Positions 23,361 through 36,237 of a stretch of DNA of 64,000 nt are shown piece by piece (position 1 is the stretch's first letter; every line of letters starts with the position of its first letter). The stretch is from Coleophoma eucalyptorum. Lineage: Eukaryota; Ascomycota; Leotiomycetes; Helotiales; Dermateaceae. Under the pieces are notes generated by a model, which worked only from the letters and a program-made list of their open reading frames with translations, ran no database searches and was not told the DNA's origin. Location: NCBI GenBank assembly GCA_026120035.1, contig JALRME010000002.1:2474726-2538725 (forward strand), written 5' to 3'. The position numbers and the translations under genes were made by a program.

Positions 23361-24956
23361 TTGGATGCTCGATAAGTCTTCCAGCTATTAGTCCGAGACG
23401 CTGATATGCCGGCAAAGAAGCTTCTACTTGGATGAGGTGTTGAACAGCCTCTACATTGCAGTGCGTCCCTTCTCTCCCATGCACAGGCCTTCCGGTGTTG
23501 GGATTTCGGCGGTGTCTATAAAAGTAGATGTTCAGAGTCTTGTGTCCCGTGGCTTGGACATAGCGTATACATGAGGTGGCATATGCACAAAGACACAAAT
23601 TCTCTTTTATTGTTCTCTCGGCATACCATGATCTGTCTCTCCTAACATCTTTGCGATGCTCTCTTGGTGGAAAAGTCCTGCGGTTTTTATGCGAGGTTTC
23701 ATGCGGCTTGCTTTATTGCATAGAACATGGCTGGATTACGTGCAATTTGTAATTCTAAATCAAATTTCATCTCACAACAGTCCTGTGAATGCGAAATTGA
23801 CCACGTCTCCCTACCAGACCTAATTCTCGCCTAAGATCAATTAACCAAACCAGCCGAATTCCCTTTTTCATTGCCCTTCATGTCAAAAACAACTCCAGGG
23901 CAGAGCGAAGCAGACCCAGCATATGGTATACTTACCTTATTATTTTCACAATCCATATTCAAGAATATGATAAAGTTAAGTTTATTTCCACCTTCCACGG
24001 CATACTTATGTTGCTTCTATACTTAATTTTGCAATATAAACATGACCGGTGTACTGGGCCCACGCTGCGGGCGTGGAGTATGGAGGGCAACTTGCCACTT
24101 ATAGCCGTGTCTAGTGACGATAAAAGTCCCATAGTGGGCTTCAGGAGTATCTTGGAACAAGGCAGCTCAGATGGAAAGCTCATCATACACACATCCTGAG
24201 AGGGTCTTTGTTCGCCATTATCTAGTCCAGAGGACATTTCTGAGTTTGTCTCACAGATACCTAAATGATGTTATTGCTAGTTTCAAGCCATTCTTTGAGA
24301 AAGAGGGCATGATCGTGAACTGTAGGAACGAGAAGCGGGGGTGTACGAAAGGAACTTGCACTTGGTCAAACACAGTCATAAAGCTACATGCCCCTACGCT
24401 TACTTTGGCCGTTACCCACCCTCCTCTTAGCAACAGCGGGCTTATGGTCGCTCTGTAGCTGACCGAGAGCACCACTAAAGTGTCTCGTATAGCACTGTAG
24501 TCTAGATCTGACGAGCTGGCTGTATCATTTATAGCGACTAGATTGCCTCGGTACACAACTGGACTTCCTCAACAACTCACAAGAACCACAACCTCTTGTA
24601 TGAAGCTGGAATGACATTGGAGCTAAGGTATGGGCTCGCTGCCCTCAAAACAGTTGTCTCAAAAGCTATCGAATGCAATGCGGTCATTCCAAGGCCAGGT
24701 GTAATGCTGGAGTATTTGAAGTATTCTTAGAATCATTCTGCATTACAAGGCATAACCAAGAATCTCCGAATTCCCAACCAATCTTGGCACTGAACATATT
24801 ACAGATGTGTAGTTTCACCAGGTTTGTGGATGAGAAAATGAAAGATCTGTTTCTCTTTCCATTTTCAGAACCTATCAAAATACAGTCCTTATGCTTTTAA
24901 ACCCCGTAAATGCTCCTTCTGATGCTAATGACAAAGGAAAATTCTAATCGTTCTAA
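23361..24956. other. Spacer between convergent eIF4B and rrp5
   Basis: 1.6 kb holding the 3' UTRs of two convergent genes. Composition is ordinary, with only short open frames (up to about 100 codons) that lack motifs. I see no gene. Confidence 0.6.
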
Positions 24957-27900
24957 TTACTCTCCCTCGCCGTCGCCACCTTTAGCCTTCCTTTCAGCAG
25001 TTGCCCTGACCCACTCTTCAGCCTTGGCTCGGACTTTCTCTTGACTCTTCTTATCGCCATTTTTCTCTTCCCATTCACTCCAGCGCCGGAACCAAGCCTT
25101 TGCCCCTTTAGGCTTGATGCCCTTGGTCTTGGTTACACGTTCAAAAACACCACGGATGATATCTTTATCAGCCTGCTGGATTTCGAGGTCCAACAGCTGG
25201 TTCCATATATCCAATCTTTTGGGATATGTAGAGAGCAACCCTTCAAACATTGTACGACCACGTTCAGGTGACCCGGACTCGGAGTGAAATTCAAGGGCAG
25301 CAAACTTGATAGTCAGGTTCAGATGTGTATGTGTTGGTAACGACTGAATCGCGCGAGGTAATAAAGCGCGTGCTCTATCCGGGGATGAGAGCGTTTGGTG
25401 GAGGAAGTGAGCATAATTGAACCATACTGTAGGGGACTGGGAGAATTTCTTCACCAGTACTTGGAAAAGTTCGTCGGCTTTCTAGATGGTTGTTAGCTTT
25501 CAAATTCCAAGGTCTATTGTCCAAAGTCACGTACGTCAGTTTTCCCCGATTGAATATAGATGCTGGTTAGTCTTTCGTGAACCTCCTGTGCATCGTTGTA
25601 CTGGCAAGCACGCTTGAAGGCGTCGTTCAAAGTCTCCTCGTTGCCATACGCACTTTCCAGGTTAAGCAAGGCAATCCAAATGTTCAACTTTTCTGTCTCC
25701 TCTCGGATATTGATAGTCTTGATGGCTCTTTCAGCAACATCTCTCGCTTTACTGAGTTCACCAAGTCTCATTTGAAATGCCATATACTCGATCCATAATT
25801 GAGATGAATCTGGCTGTCCAAGCAGAAGTCTTTCGAAGTCAGAAACTGACTGAGGACCATTTGCGTCCAGGTCTCCAGTTCTGTCGACTCTAATATCTGA
25901 CTTTTTCTTCTTCTTCTTTGGTTTCTCCTCGGTGCCAGAGTCTGAATCCGCCACAGATTGATCATCAGGTTTGTCGAGAATACCTGCAGACCAGTCGAAG
26001 CCGCCTGCTTTGAGAGCGGATATTGACGGCGTAGCTTCAACACCCAACATCTCCTCATCCGAAGAGACATCATCTGAATTAGAGATGTTCAGCACTGCAG
26101 CCGCATCATCAAGGTCAAGCCCACTATCTTCTTCCTCATCAGCCTCGTCGTCATCGTCCTCCTCGCTATCATCAGCATCGAGTCTGACACCTTCCATACC
26201 ATCCACATCTTCGTCATCACTATCCTCTTCTGACTCTACTCCGTCGTCAAAATATGATGCTTTTAGTCCAAAGCTTATACGTTTCTTCTCAGGCTCAAGC
26301 TTTAAAACAATGGCTTTCACGACATCTCCGTCAGCATACAACTTCTTGACATCATGTACTCGCTTAGATGCCATTTCGCTCCTGTGGCATAGTCCGCTGA
26401 CATTTGCTGAACCGTCCACAACGATAAACACGCCAAAGTCCTCGACCTTTCGAATCTTTCCGGTAATAACCTGTCCAATGTTCATGTCCTCGAATGTGAG
26501 AGGCGCAACATAGTCTTTGTCAATAACGGAGCCTTTCAAACTAAGCTGTATGTGATTGAGCGATGCGTTAAATCTGATAACCTTTCCTGTGACAAGTTGG
26601 TCGACTTGGAAATTGGACTTCCAGTCCTTCAGGTACAAATCTGAAAGATCTGAAATACGCACATAGGCAGTCACATTACCACCGAGGTTGACGAAAACTC
26701 CGTTATCAGCCACTTTGCTCACAAATCCACGAACAATATCGTTAACTTTCAATTGCGAAAGTGTTAGGATTTCAGGATCTTTGACATCCAGGGACGAGTT
26801 TAATACCCTTGACGGCCGCGTTGAAAGGCGAATTCTTTTGTTTGGCGCATCAACTTCAGAGACGCATACACGGATAATATCATTCTTCTTGAAAATAGTT
26901 GGATCAGCCAGGGAATAGTCATCAGCGAGGTCAATGAGATTGACTGGTCCGGACAAGGCTTCACTTAATTGAACCATAATCTGCCTTTCGTTCACACGAG
27001 TAACTTTGGCAGGGATTACCATGTCTTTGGCGAGATTTTTGAATGTGAGTGGTTCTGATGTTTGCACTGATCGGGCTGAAAGATCCAGTCTGTTGTTTAC
27101 AACATCAACACCCTTAACGTGTACTCTGATTGCTGATCCAATGGGAAAGTTATTTTCCAGATCTTTGAGCAAAGAGACATCGTCAGAGACGTCCATAGCT
27201 TGAATTCGACCACGAACATTTGGTGACAGATTGACCCAGAGGCAATCATCCCCAACGTTGTTTACAAAGGCAATCCACGCAGATCCGACCTTGACCTTGC
27301 TCAAGGTAAGAGGTTCTTGCACTTTCTCTGTTTGATCGCTTGGCTTTGCTGATAACTCAAAGACTAATGTCTTTCCTGCTCTGTGAGTGATGGGTAAAAA
27401 TCGATGGTTGCGTGCATCATGTATACCCAGAACTTGAACATTGACAATCTGCTTGGGCGTGAAAGTTCTCAGAGGATGTTTTCGATCCTTAATCTCCTCC
27501 CATGAATCAAACAGTTCAGAAACATCGATGCGTCCTTGGATGTTGTCCGCGAGTTGCACGTTTATTTGAGTATCTTTGACAGATATGACTCTTGCTTTCG
27601 TCAGTCTTCCCAACGTTAAGTCGTCAATGCAAGTGATCGAATCATCGACTGGGTTGACGGCAGCTTGGTTGACAACCATCGAAGTCGCAGTCAATGACGA
27701 GGTGTCCCTGTCGGTACTGACATTTACCATTGCTAGCAGAAACCTGCGCTGGGCAGGATCAATAGATACGACCTTTGCTTCGATCGATTGAAATTTCTGC
27801 AATCCAAAGTCGGGAAGTTGAAGAGCGTCCTCCGAAACCTTGCTTCTGGGCAGTAGGCCGGTTAAGCCTCCACCAAATTGGATGAATACTGCCGTTACAG

Positions 27901-30464
27901 TCACGTTCTTCACGAAACCACGTACAATTTTGCCCTCCTTGACATCTTCAAAGGCTCGAAGCAGTGTTCGCTCTTTAGCAGCTTTTAGGAAGCTCGGTTT
28001 GTTGGTGAGAACAACTAAGTGCTTTTGTTCCAGTATCTCGAGCACAACTAAATCTGTTAAGGTCTGACCAACCCGAATCTTCTTCATGGCTGATAAGTTC
28101 TTTTGCTCGGATCCGTCGGTAAAATGACCGAGAGGAAGAATAGCCTTGAGATTGAGTCCTTGTATCTCCACAGATGTATCATCGCTGCTCTTCTCGATAA
28201 CGGTCGCAGTCACCAGCTCGCCGATTTTCAGATTTTTTAGTGCACTCTGCTGAGCAAGACCAAAGATAGAGGGGTCTTTGCAAGAGACTGTCAACTTCTT
28301 CGCCGCCGGGTCCACTCTCAAAACATGGACATTGACAACCTGACCAACACGGAAATGTTGATGAGGGTCTTTGATGTATGCCTCGCTCATTTCCGAAACC
28401 GGTAGAAATCCTCGTACTGTCCCATAGAATTGAACAACAGCCCCAGCAGTCAAAATATTTATGATTGTACCAGGACTCTGCATGCCGGTAGCGATATTAT
28501 CGTAGGACACGAATGGAGCCGCCTCTGAGTTGACTAAAGTCTTCTTTAGAGTCAGCCGAATCTGACGTTTGCTAGGCTCAGTTGACAAAACTCGAGCGGT
28601 AACAGTCATGCCCTCCTTGAATTTCTTTTCAGGGTGAAGTAACTGCACATCGGCCATGTGTGCTTCAGGAACAAGTCCACTTATACCGTCGGCTAGGTTG
28701 ACGAGCAATCCCCCAACCCCAGTTGCATTGACAATGATCTTTTCAATCTTGCCTTTTACCACTTCGCCGATCTTCAGGTCTTCAATCCTCAAGAATGGTT
28801 GGTCCAAAATCGACTGCTCTAGAGAGACAAGGTATACTGCATCCAACGAGTTGTATCCAATAAGTCTACCACGATGAACCGAGCCGACTTTATATGGTCC
28901 AGTAGTTTCTGTAAGTGTTTCGATCTTGCCATCCTTCACTCGAGAAATGTGCACGAATCCAGGAACTCCCTTTATTCCTAAATCAACGAAGAGTCCAACT
29001 CCTTCTTCAACCTTGCGAACAGTGACCTCCACGGTCGATGATAAAGGTAGAACTTCTAGCGGATTTTGCTTCTTGCCATCTTTGACTGCCTGCGGTGTGA
29101 CCAATGCTAGCACATGATCCAACAGAGAGATTCCAAGTTTAGGTGGATCGGATGTTGGAAATGTACATATGACTCTGCCCTTGATCTTAGCTCCAATTTT
29201 GTATTTCCTTTCAAGATCCTTATCTGTTGCACCAGCACCAGAATGTATAAGGTCCGCGGTAACATCAACCATTCCCATCACTTTTCCACAGATTCCTCTT
29301 TGGGTGATCTCAGAAACAAGTACTTCTACGGCTGTACCAGGCAGAAATGCGTCAACGGTTGGGGCTTCAACCAAATGATTGAGCTTCTTTGGATTGGCAA
29401 TCTTCTGCGTGTCTGCAGAGAGTTTGACAATCTTGCCGTTGGAGCTCAAGCCTGTGACCGTACATAAGTACACAGTGCCTTCTTGAATCTTTGTTAAATC
29501 AACGCCGTAACCGATTTCTTTAGAGGACATGAATCCACGCATGCTGGTGTCTTCGAGCCCGAGGTCCATGACCAGACCGTGATCCTCCACACTCGTGACA
29601 GAAGCCATCAATGTGCTGTTCGTAACGACATTCTGCACGGCGAGGGCGTTGTTGGATTGTTGAGGTCGCAGCGACAGCTCGATTCTGCGTTTAGCTTTTC
29701 CAGAACTGGCCTCTTCAGTGGTAGAGACAACATAGGCACGGAGGTATTGTCCAAGAGAGAAGAATTTGTCTAGCTCTACATCTTCAGCAGTTGTACCTTG
29801 GTCTTCGTCGTTTTCCTCAGCAGCAGCTATAGCTTCAACCCGCTCGGTCAGTTTATCTGAAATCGAAGTTATGGGCACGTAGCCTGTAAGGTTATTTGGC
29901 AGGGAAAGTGCGATGTCATGGGCGTTTATTTGGGAGATCTGGCCAAGGACGAGAGAGCCTGGTACCAAACGCTACTTCCTGTTAGAGTCTCAATCAAGTT
30001 CAGACCGCAATAGTGCATACCTTGTAGCTCAATCCCTCAATTTTCACACTCTCCTCTTCAGGCTCCGTGCTTTCGGAAGCCTTTTTATTCTTGACCTTGC
30101 TTTGTACTTTCTGCTTCTTCTTCTGGGGACCCGACTCTCCATCAACATTATTACCATCTTGCTTTGAAGATTTAACGCCTTGTTCGAAAAGAACATCTCT
30201 GGTGGCTTCAATCTGAATTTGTTTGTGTTCCAATGGTGTCAAAATACTGGCACCGCCTCTTGGAAATGCTGCCTCTTCCTCACGGACTCTGGATATCTTT
30301 GGGGCTTGAGGGATTCTTGGTCCTACTGAGGTGGGTTTGCTGTCTTTCTCTGCACTTTCATCCGGACGAGCTCTTTTTGTCGGTCTATCTTCTGTCGGTG
30401 CTGGCTTTTTCGACCGCACGAACGAGTCGTTGGTAGGCGCACTCTTCCTCTTGATTGGTGCCAT
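24957..30464 (-). CDS. rrp5: Ribosome biogenesis protein Rrp5 (PDCD11-like), 1801 aa
   Basis: Nucleolar factor needed for pre-rRNA cleavages in the synthesis of both 40S and 60S subunits. Three exons: 30464-30021, 29971-25535 and 25481-24957, with introns of 49 and 53 nt. The N-terminal 148 residues are basic with nuclear-localisation-like KRK and KKKQK runs. From about residue 150 to 1390 there is a long array of S1 RNA-binding repeats; typical units are KGVPGFVHISRVKDGKIE, SGLVPEAHMADVQLL and GGNVTAYVRISDLSDLYL. An acidic Asp/Glu stretch follows around residue 1400. The C-terminal 300 residues are HAT/TPR repeats, for example SQLWIEYMAFQMRLGELSKA and SPTVWFNYAHFLHQTL. Yeast Rrp5 has 12 S1 repeats and 1729 residues, so this is full length. 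The start is the ATG before APIKRKSAP. Confidence 0.96.
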
Positions 30465-30778
30465 GTTTGAACGTGCTTCAGTGAAGCCTAAGAGCGTTGA
30501 AAAGGAATTCGCAGCTCGGTTTCGTAGAGTCAAAAATCCAAAAATTTCCTTATCGATTTCGGATTTAGATTCAAAATCGCGGATAAACAGTTATCCCGAA
30601 ACGAGGATGACCCCAACTGCTGATAGCGCTACATGACCGAGGGCGTGATCGCTTGTGCTTGTTTGTTAGGTTGTGCTTGATCGACCAGTGCGGAACAACA
30701 AACGCTGTTATTTTCTTATGTTTCGCCTCCATTTGTTGCGATCGTGAAGCCTGAGACCCCCAAACAAGCATTTATTTA
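30465..30778. promoter_or_regulatory. Divergent promoter, rrp5 / YML020W-like gene
   Basis: Only 314 bp separate the two start codons, so promoter elements are probably shared. Around 30530-30600 there are runs of A and T. No specific binding site can be claimed by eye. Confidence 0.6.
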
Positions 30779-33571
30779 ATGGGCCCTTCACGGAAGAAGT
30801 CGAGACCAAACCCTCCCAAGGTGGGAAATGCTCCACAGCCATCAGGCAAGGACAAGATAACGGAGGGGTCCGCTGCATTATCCAGCACCGAGGCATCAAC
30901 AATCATAACTTCAGCGCCAAACACGACTGAGCCCAACAGCAATATCACCAAGGGTCAAGATGACGGTCCTGTCGAGTTAAATATGAATAATAAGGGGAAC
31001 AACAGTGAAGCAAGCTCTACTAAAACGGTATGTACAAACTTACACTCATAGCTATGACGTCGCTAGATATGGATCGTGAGGTTCTGGCGATGGACTGTCA
31101 ATATCATTATCGTTCACTAGGCCAAAGGCTGATAATTTTTACAGCTTCGTTCCACGAGAAGCTGGTATGGAGGTACATGGCCCCGTCTACAGAAGTCCAT
31201 AGCTTCGACAAAGGTTGCGAGAGAGAGTATTTTGGCGGACAAGCCTAAGAACGGCACGGCAGCAGCAGATCTTAGTCGATTCGAGCTCCGACGACCTCAA
31301 AATCCCGGCGGTAGACCTCCTTCAATGTATTTGGGTAAGAGCAAGGAAACATCAGATATAACTATGGGTGGCACCTTGGAGACGGTCGATTCTATATCTG
31401 CAGAGCCTAACCTGAAGGCAAAATCTATTGGGGAGCCTGAAGAAGATGCAAAGCCACAAGCTACGAAGGGTGTTGAGAGTGAGCCATCATCGACACAGGT
31501 ATCTGATACCAGCACAGTCCAGCGGCCCGCTACATCTTCAGCGTGGCTGGGTTGGCTTGGCCGTCCAGATGGCTACACATCAATCAAGGATCTTACACCA
31601 CAAACAAATGATGGTGGACAGTTACATCCATCTGAGGACCCAGTAACTAAGCCTTCTGTTGAATCGACACCCACTCCGAATCTATCTGGAGAAATGCCCC
31701 GACCATCGACTGCTGCTCCTTCCTCGACGTCCTGGTTCGGATTTTGGTCGTCCACTGAACCCGGCTCTACCGATGCTCCCAAAGAAGAAGTCCCCGTGAA
31801 AGTGACAGAAGCACCAAAACAAGCCATGGGTGATGCTTCTGTGGACAGTCCCCCTATTTCAAAACCTACTGCGGGCTCAAGCTGGGCATTCTGGTCTTAT
31901 GCAGACAACAATCCAATAAACACCACCAGTGGTACTGATACGCCAAAAGAATCTGGGGAGCTCGCTGTCATCGGTGATTCATCACAGAATAAGCCCGAAG
32001 CAGCTCAAAGCAAGGTTCCTCAAGACAGTAAGAAAGCTAAGGCAAGTAAACGTGGAAGACCTGTATCTGTCGAGATAGACGAGACAACGAAAAAGGCAGT
32101 TCAATTAACACCTGCCTCCACCAAAACAACACCGTCTGCAAGTCCTGCTCCTTCAAAAACTGCACCACCGAATATTTTAATCCCCTCTGTCAAGGGGACA
32201 TACCATATGATGGAGAATCCCTCTATCTTACAACAACTAGCCCGTATCCTACAACTCGGTCAGCAACGTCCGGTGAAGCATGTGTATCTCTCTAAGGATG
32301 TGCCGAAGATGAAAAAAGCTCTTGCTATTGGCGTACATGGGCTGTTCCCAGCTCCCCTTCTACGAACCGTAATCGGTCAGCCAACCGGTACCTCGATTCG
32401 CTTTGCCAATCATGCCGCTGCGGCTTTGAGGCGCTGGGCAGACTCAAATGGATGCGCAGGCTGTGAGATAGAGAAGGTTGCACTCGAAGGCGAAGGAAAA
32501 ATTGCTGAACGCGTGGACAATCTTTGGAAACTGCTTTTGAACTGGATTGACCACGTTCGAAGTGCTGATTTTATTCTAGTTGCTTGCCATTCACAAGGTG
32601 TACCGGTATCTGTGATGTTAGTCGCAAAGCTTATTGAGTTTGGTGTTGTGACTTCGGCAAGAATAGGCATATGTGCCATGGGTAGGTTTACCTACCATCC
32701 GTAAAGTGATATGCTGACTGTGAGCAAGCCGGAGTATCTCTTGGTCCATTTTCTGACTACAAGTCAAGACTTTTTAGCGGATCTGCGGGGGAACTCTTTG
32801 ACTTTGCAAATCCCGAAAGTGTTGTTTCGAAGAAATACGAAGACTCGCTTCGAACCATTTTGAAATATGGTGTTAGAGTCACATACTGTGGTAGTATTGA
32901 CGATCAGTTGATTTCCATGGAGGTTTGTAATTCCAAAGGGTATTAAAATACCATGTTGTTGACCGATTGTAGTCCTCCATCTTTTCTACTGCTAGCCATC
33001 CCTATATCTATCGAGCTGTCTTTATTGATGGACGGATCCACGCACCAGACTTGTATGTATAACATACCTTCCATCTCACCATGAGTTTCCCCGAACTGAC
33101 AATTTGGTGAAGTATTGCAAATCTTGTTGGATTCGCCTTGAAGCTTAGAAACCTGGGTGTTTCAGATCACGGGCTCATTCGTGAGCTGTCAGCACCTCTT
33201 GCAGGTAGTCTTTATACAGGCGAAGGACACTCGAGGCTATATGATGATGAGAAGGTTTATGAGTAAGAATTCAATCTCAAAATACACGATACCGAGATGC
33301 TGACATGATTAGCCTTGCCCTCGAGTTCGCCCTAGAGACAACTTCCGTGGGCGAATTTCCACTTGAAATAAAGAAATATGAGGTGCCCAGCAATGCGAAT
33401 CCATATATTCTCCCTTGGATAATGCGTGGATTGCTCGAAGAGCACTTCGTCAAGACAGAATTGAGTACCGAAACAGCGAAATTATTGAAGCAGTTTGATG
33501 AATGGAAACCTGCAACAAAGGTTTTGAAGGATGTAAAATATCGGTTGGAAGCGGTTAGGTCAAAACTATAA
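30779..33571 (+). CDS. YML020W-like alpha/beta-hydrolase-fold protein, 822 aa
   Basis: Six exons: 30779-31027, 31145-32681, 32729-32922, 32973-33052, 33113-33262 and 33313-33571, all in phase. The N-terminal 450 residues are low complexity with recurring Trp-rich motifs: RSTRSWYGGTWPRLQKSIA, SSAWLGWLGRPDG, TSWFGFWSSTEPG, SSWAFWSYADN. This is the pattern of the uncharacterised fungal YML020W family. The second half is globular: VKHVYLSKDVPKMKKALAIG, VHGLFPAPLLRTVIGQPTG, then VACHSQGVPVSVML near residue 563, a nucleophile-elbow-like HSQG with serine. After it come MAGVSLGPFSDYKSRLFSGS and VTYCGSIDDQLISME; the Asp there could be a triad residue. Enzymatic activity is inferred from fold only. It shares a 314-bp promoter with rrp5. 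Confidence 0.88.
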
Positions 33572-33959
33572 GGAGTATGGCACATGGGTCGGCGTATAGA
33601 AGAAGCACAAATACATTACCTGGGTAAATGGGGGGGGGATGTCACGGTTGACATGGCGTTAGTATATCTATTCACGATGTATAGAGAATGCAATGATACC
33701 CAGTAAAGGAGATAACTCTCTGAGGCTTTATCTCTTATTTTTTTATTTTTTTATGTTTTTGAAAAAACCCCCCTGTCCAGCACCGGCATCATTGAGTCTT
33801 CTTGAGCACCAAAAGAAGTGTTTTTACCCTCGTCTGGATGTTAAAGGGATATTCGCCTATCTCACATGATCAATGAAGGCACCTTCCCGAATAAGGCTAA
33901 AAAGCTTAAATCCCCTCTCAGAACGGATCACGTCTCAAAAAGCTAATCCAAAATATCAT
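33572..33959. other. Spacer, 3' UTR of the YML020W-like gene
   Basis: Contains a run of 9 G near 33630 and A/T homopolymer tracts at 33730-33770. No gene is seen before the P450 relic begins. Confidence 0.6.
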
Positions 33960-35812
33960 GTTTTGAGCTCAGCACTACATAGGAATTTTATAGTTCTATT
34001 GATACTTATTGGTATATGGTGGGCCATAGGCATTACTATACATCACTTATCCCTCACCGCCTGCGAAGTTTCCAGGGCCAAGATTGGCAGCTTTGACGGG
34101 GTCTGTAGAGATTTACTATTTTTGTTGGAAGAGAGGAATATTCCGGGTATATATTCTAGATGCGCACTAAAAACATGCTTAATGCACGTTGGCTCTAGCC
34201 TTGCTGGAAATGTGCTGATTCTCAGGTCCAACCATAAACATCAGTCCTTGAGAGCTACATACTGGCAACCTAGACTGGAATGATGCGTATAGAATCACCA
34301 GCGGAATTTCAAAAGGTTCACTGGTATTGCATATTTGTTGGGGGCTTTGAAGCCGGTTTCGGTACCACCAAATATGAATTGCATAAAATCCGAATTAAAG
34401 CTGAACAGGCATATTTCACCTAAGAATCACTCGCTTCCTTCGACCAAAGAATTGAGTAGAATCATTCAACGCTTTGTATGGAGCTTGAAGAACACAGAGG
34501 ATGAGCCAGCCCGTGAATCATTTAATGCATTCAGGCCACTCGCAACAGATATCGTGGCTCAGTTCTGTTCCCAAAAGTCTTAATCTACTAGATTCACCAA
34601 ACTTTGAAGTAGTTTTCAATCAACATTCGTGACTTTCTAGAGATTGGGATGTGGCACCGCCATCCTAGGGTTGTGCTGGATGTTATGAAAACCTTGCCAC
34701 ACTGGTTGGTCGGAGTTTTGAATTCCACCAGCCTTTCTGTGGTAGATTTCTGCAATGTTGGAAGATTGTGAATATCAGGTGAAAATAGGCCAATACATAT
34801 CCAGGATATTGAATCTAGATCAAATGCTATCGTTGCAAATGCACGAGGATGGAACTAACATAGACAAGGCCCAGCGCAACATTATACACCAGATGCTAGA
34901 TTCCCCGGATTTTCCAGTGAAGGAGAAATCTACTGGCGGCTTTCCCTTGAAGCTCGCACATTTATTGGTGCGGGGACGGAAACAACCAGTAATACACTCA
35001 CAGTTACTACGTTTCACCTCTTGCCCAACCCCAGAAAAAGCGATGCAATTAAGAGGCAAGATTCAAGCAGCTAGAATGCCAGAAGGTTAATTTCAAGTAC
35101 AGTAAACTACTGCAGCTCCCTTATCTGGTGAGTTCGAATGAGAAAGTTATGGCGAACTGCAAGATTGAGCTCTTAAGGATCCACCATCTACTTAGCTTTT
35201 AGTTACTACTAAATTTCCACAGTCCGCCGTGGTATTGGAAGGTCATCGGTCAGTCAACCTTTATTTTCCCAGGTAGTCCAGTGTCTGATAGAGCAATGCC
35301 CAAAAGACTATCCTCAAGTGCCACAGGTCAATTTACCGAGTTAACAACCACGAAAGTATAAAGTATAAGACATACGGTATTCCAGCTGGGGCAAGTCCGC
35401 CTTCTGAGCATAGATAACAGGATTGACGCTGCATCAGACGACTGTCAGCATAACGCAGAAATTGATCCACAACAGCCACTCAATCTTCATGGTCCCCCAC
35501 ACCTTCTGTCCCGCGCGCTGGGTACATGATGTCGAGCGCAAACGACTTGAGAGGTATGTTCAGTCACTTGGGCGAGGATCAAGACCGTATTTGGGAATAC
35601 AGTAAGCCTGCGATATTCTTCAAAAGCCGTCCATGTCTTCTGAAATGGCCGACAGCCTTGCTAAATCAGAACTATTTGTGGCTTTGGCAAAGTTGTTCGG
35701 GGCATTTAAATTTAAGTTTTTCGATACTGACATTGGCGACATTGAGCAGTTCCATGACTTCTTCTCCCCATTCCCGTATACAGACAGAGGCTTGAAGGTT
35801 ACTGTGGAATAG
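33960..35812 (+). pseudogene. Cytochrome P450 pseudogene, broken by frameshifts and stops
   Basis: A full-length P450 can be traced, but only by changing frame many times. Landmarks in order: a membrane-anchor-like LILIGIWWAIGITIH (about 33990-34035); the proline hinge PAKFPGPRLAALTG (34060-34101); SRIIQRFVWSLKNTED with FRPLATDIVAQFCS (34450-34570); LDVMKTLPHWLVGVLN (34675-34725); the I-helix LEARTFIGAGTETTSNTLTV (34943-35005); the PERF-like FCPARWVHDVERKRLERYV; and the heme loop LGRGSRPYLG, where the invariant thiolate cysteine is replaced by Tyr (TAT, 35588-35590). A last open piece, 35645-35812, encodes the usual C-terminus DIEQFHDFFSPFPYTDRGLK. Both the frame damage and the lost heme cysteine rule out a working enzyme. 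The pattern resembles trichodiene-oxygenase-type fungal P450s of secondary metabolism, but no cluster partners remain here. Confidence 0.92.
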
Positions 35813-36237
35813 TTTCGGGTGGGAGATTCTTGGGGAGGGAGGGAAATGTGGAAAGCCAGATACAGTAGCTCGGAGATAGAGTTCTGAAGATAGAGTTCGG
35901 ACCCAACTTGTGGTAGTCAGGCATGCGAGACAGTTTACTTCTAGAAGGCGATATTATCACGTGCGACCTTGCTACAACCGGAAGTGGCGTACCTGCATCT
36001 ATTGGCCTTCTTTTCGGCCTTGGACTCTCGCTCGTTCTATTGGGCCGCCAGCAAAGCGGCAGAGCAGGGCTGAAGAAGCAAGAATAGGACGACCGGCCGA
36101 CTGCAAAAGCAGAGACATTTCTACAAATCTAAACCAACTGACCATTTCACGAGCGCACGATACTTCTTCCTCCATGGTTTAAGTCGCTGTTTTTTTACTG
36201 CAGTCTTTGCCTAAGTATCATTACTGCATTCTTAGCT
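35813..36237. promoter_or_regulatory. Upstream region of dot1
   Basis: 425 bp between the P450 relic and the dot1 start codon. It should hold the dot1 promoter; a pyrimidine-rich stretch runs from about 36165 to 36230. No other feature is seen. Confidence 0.5.
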
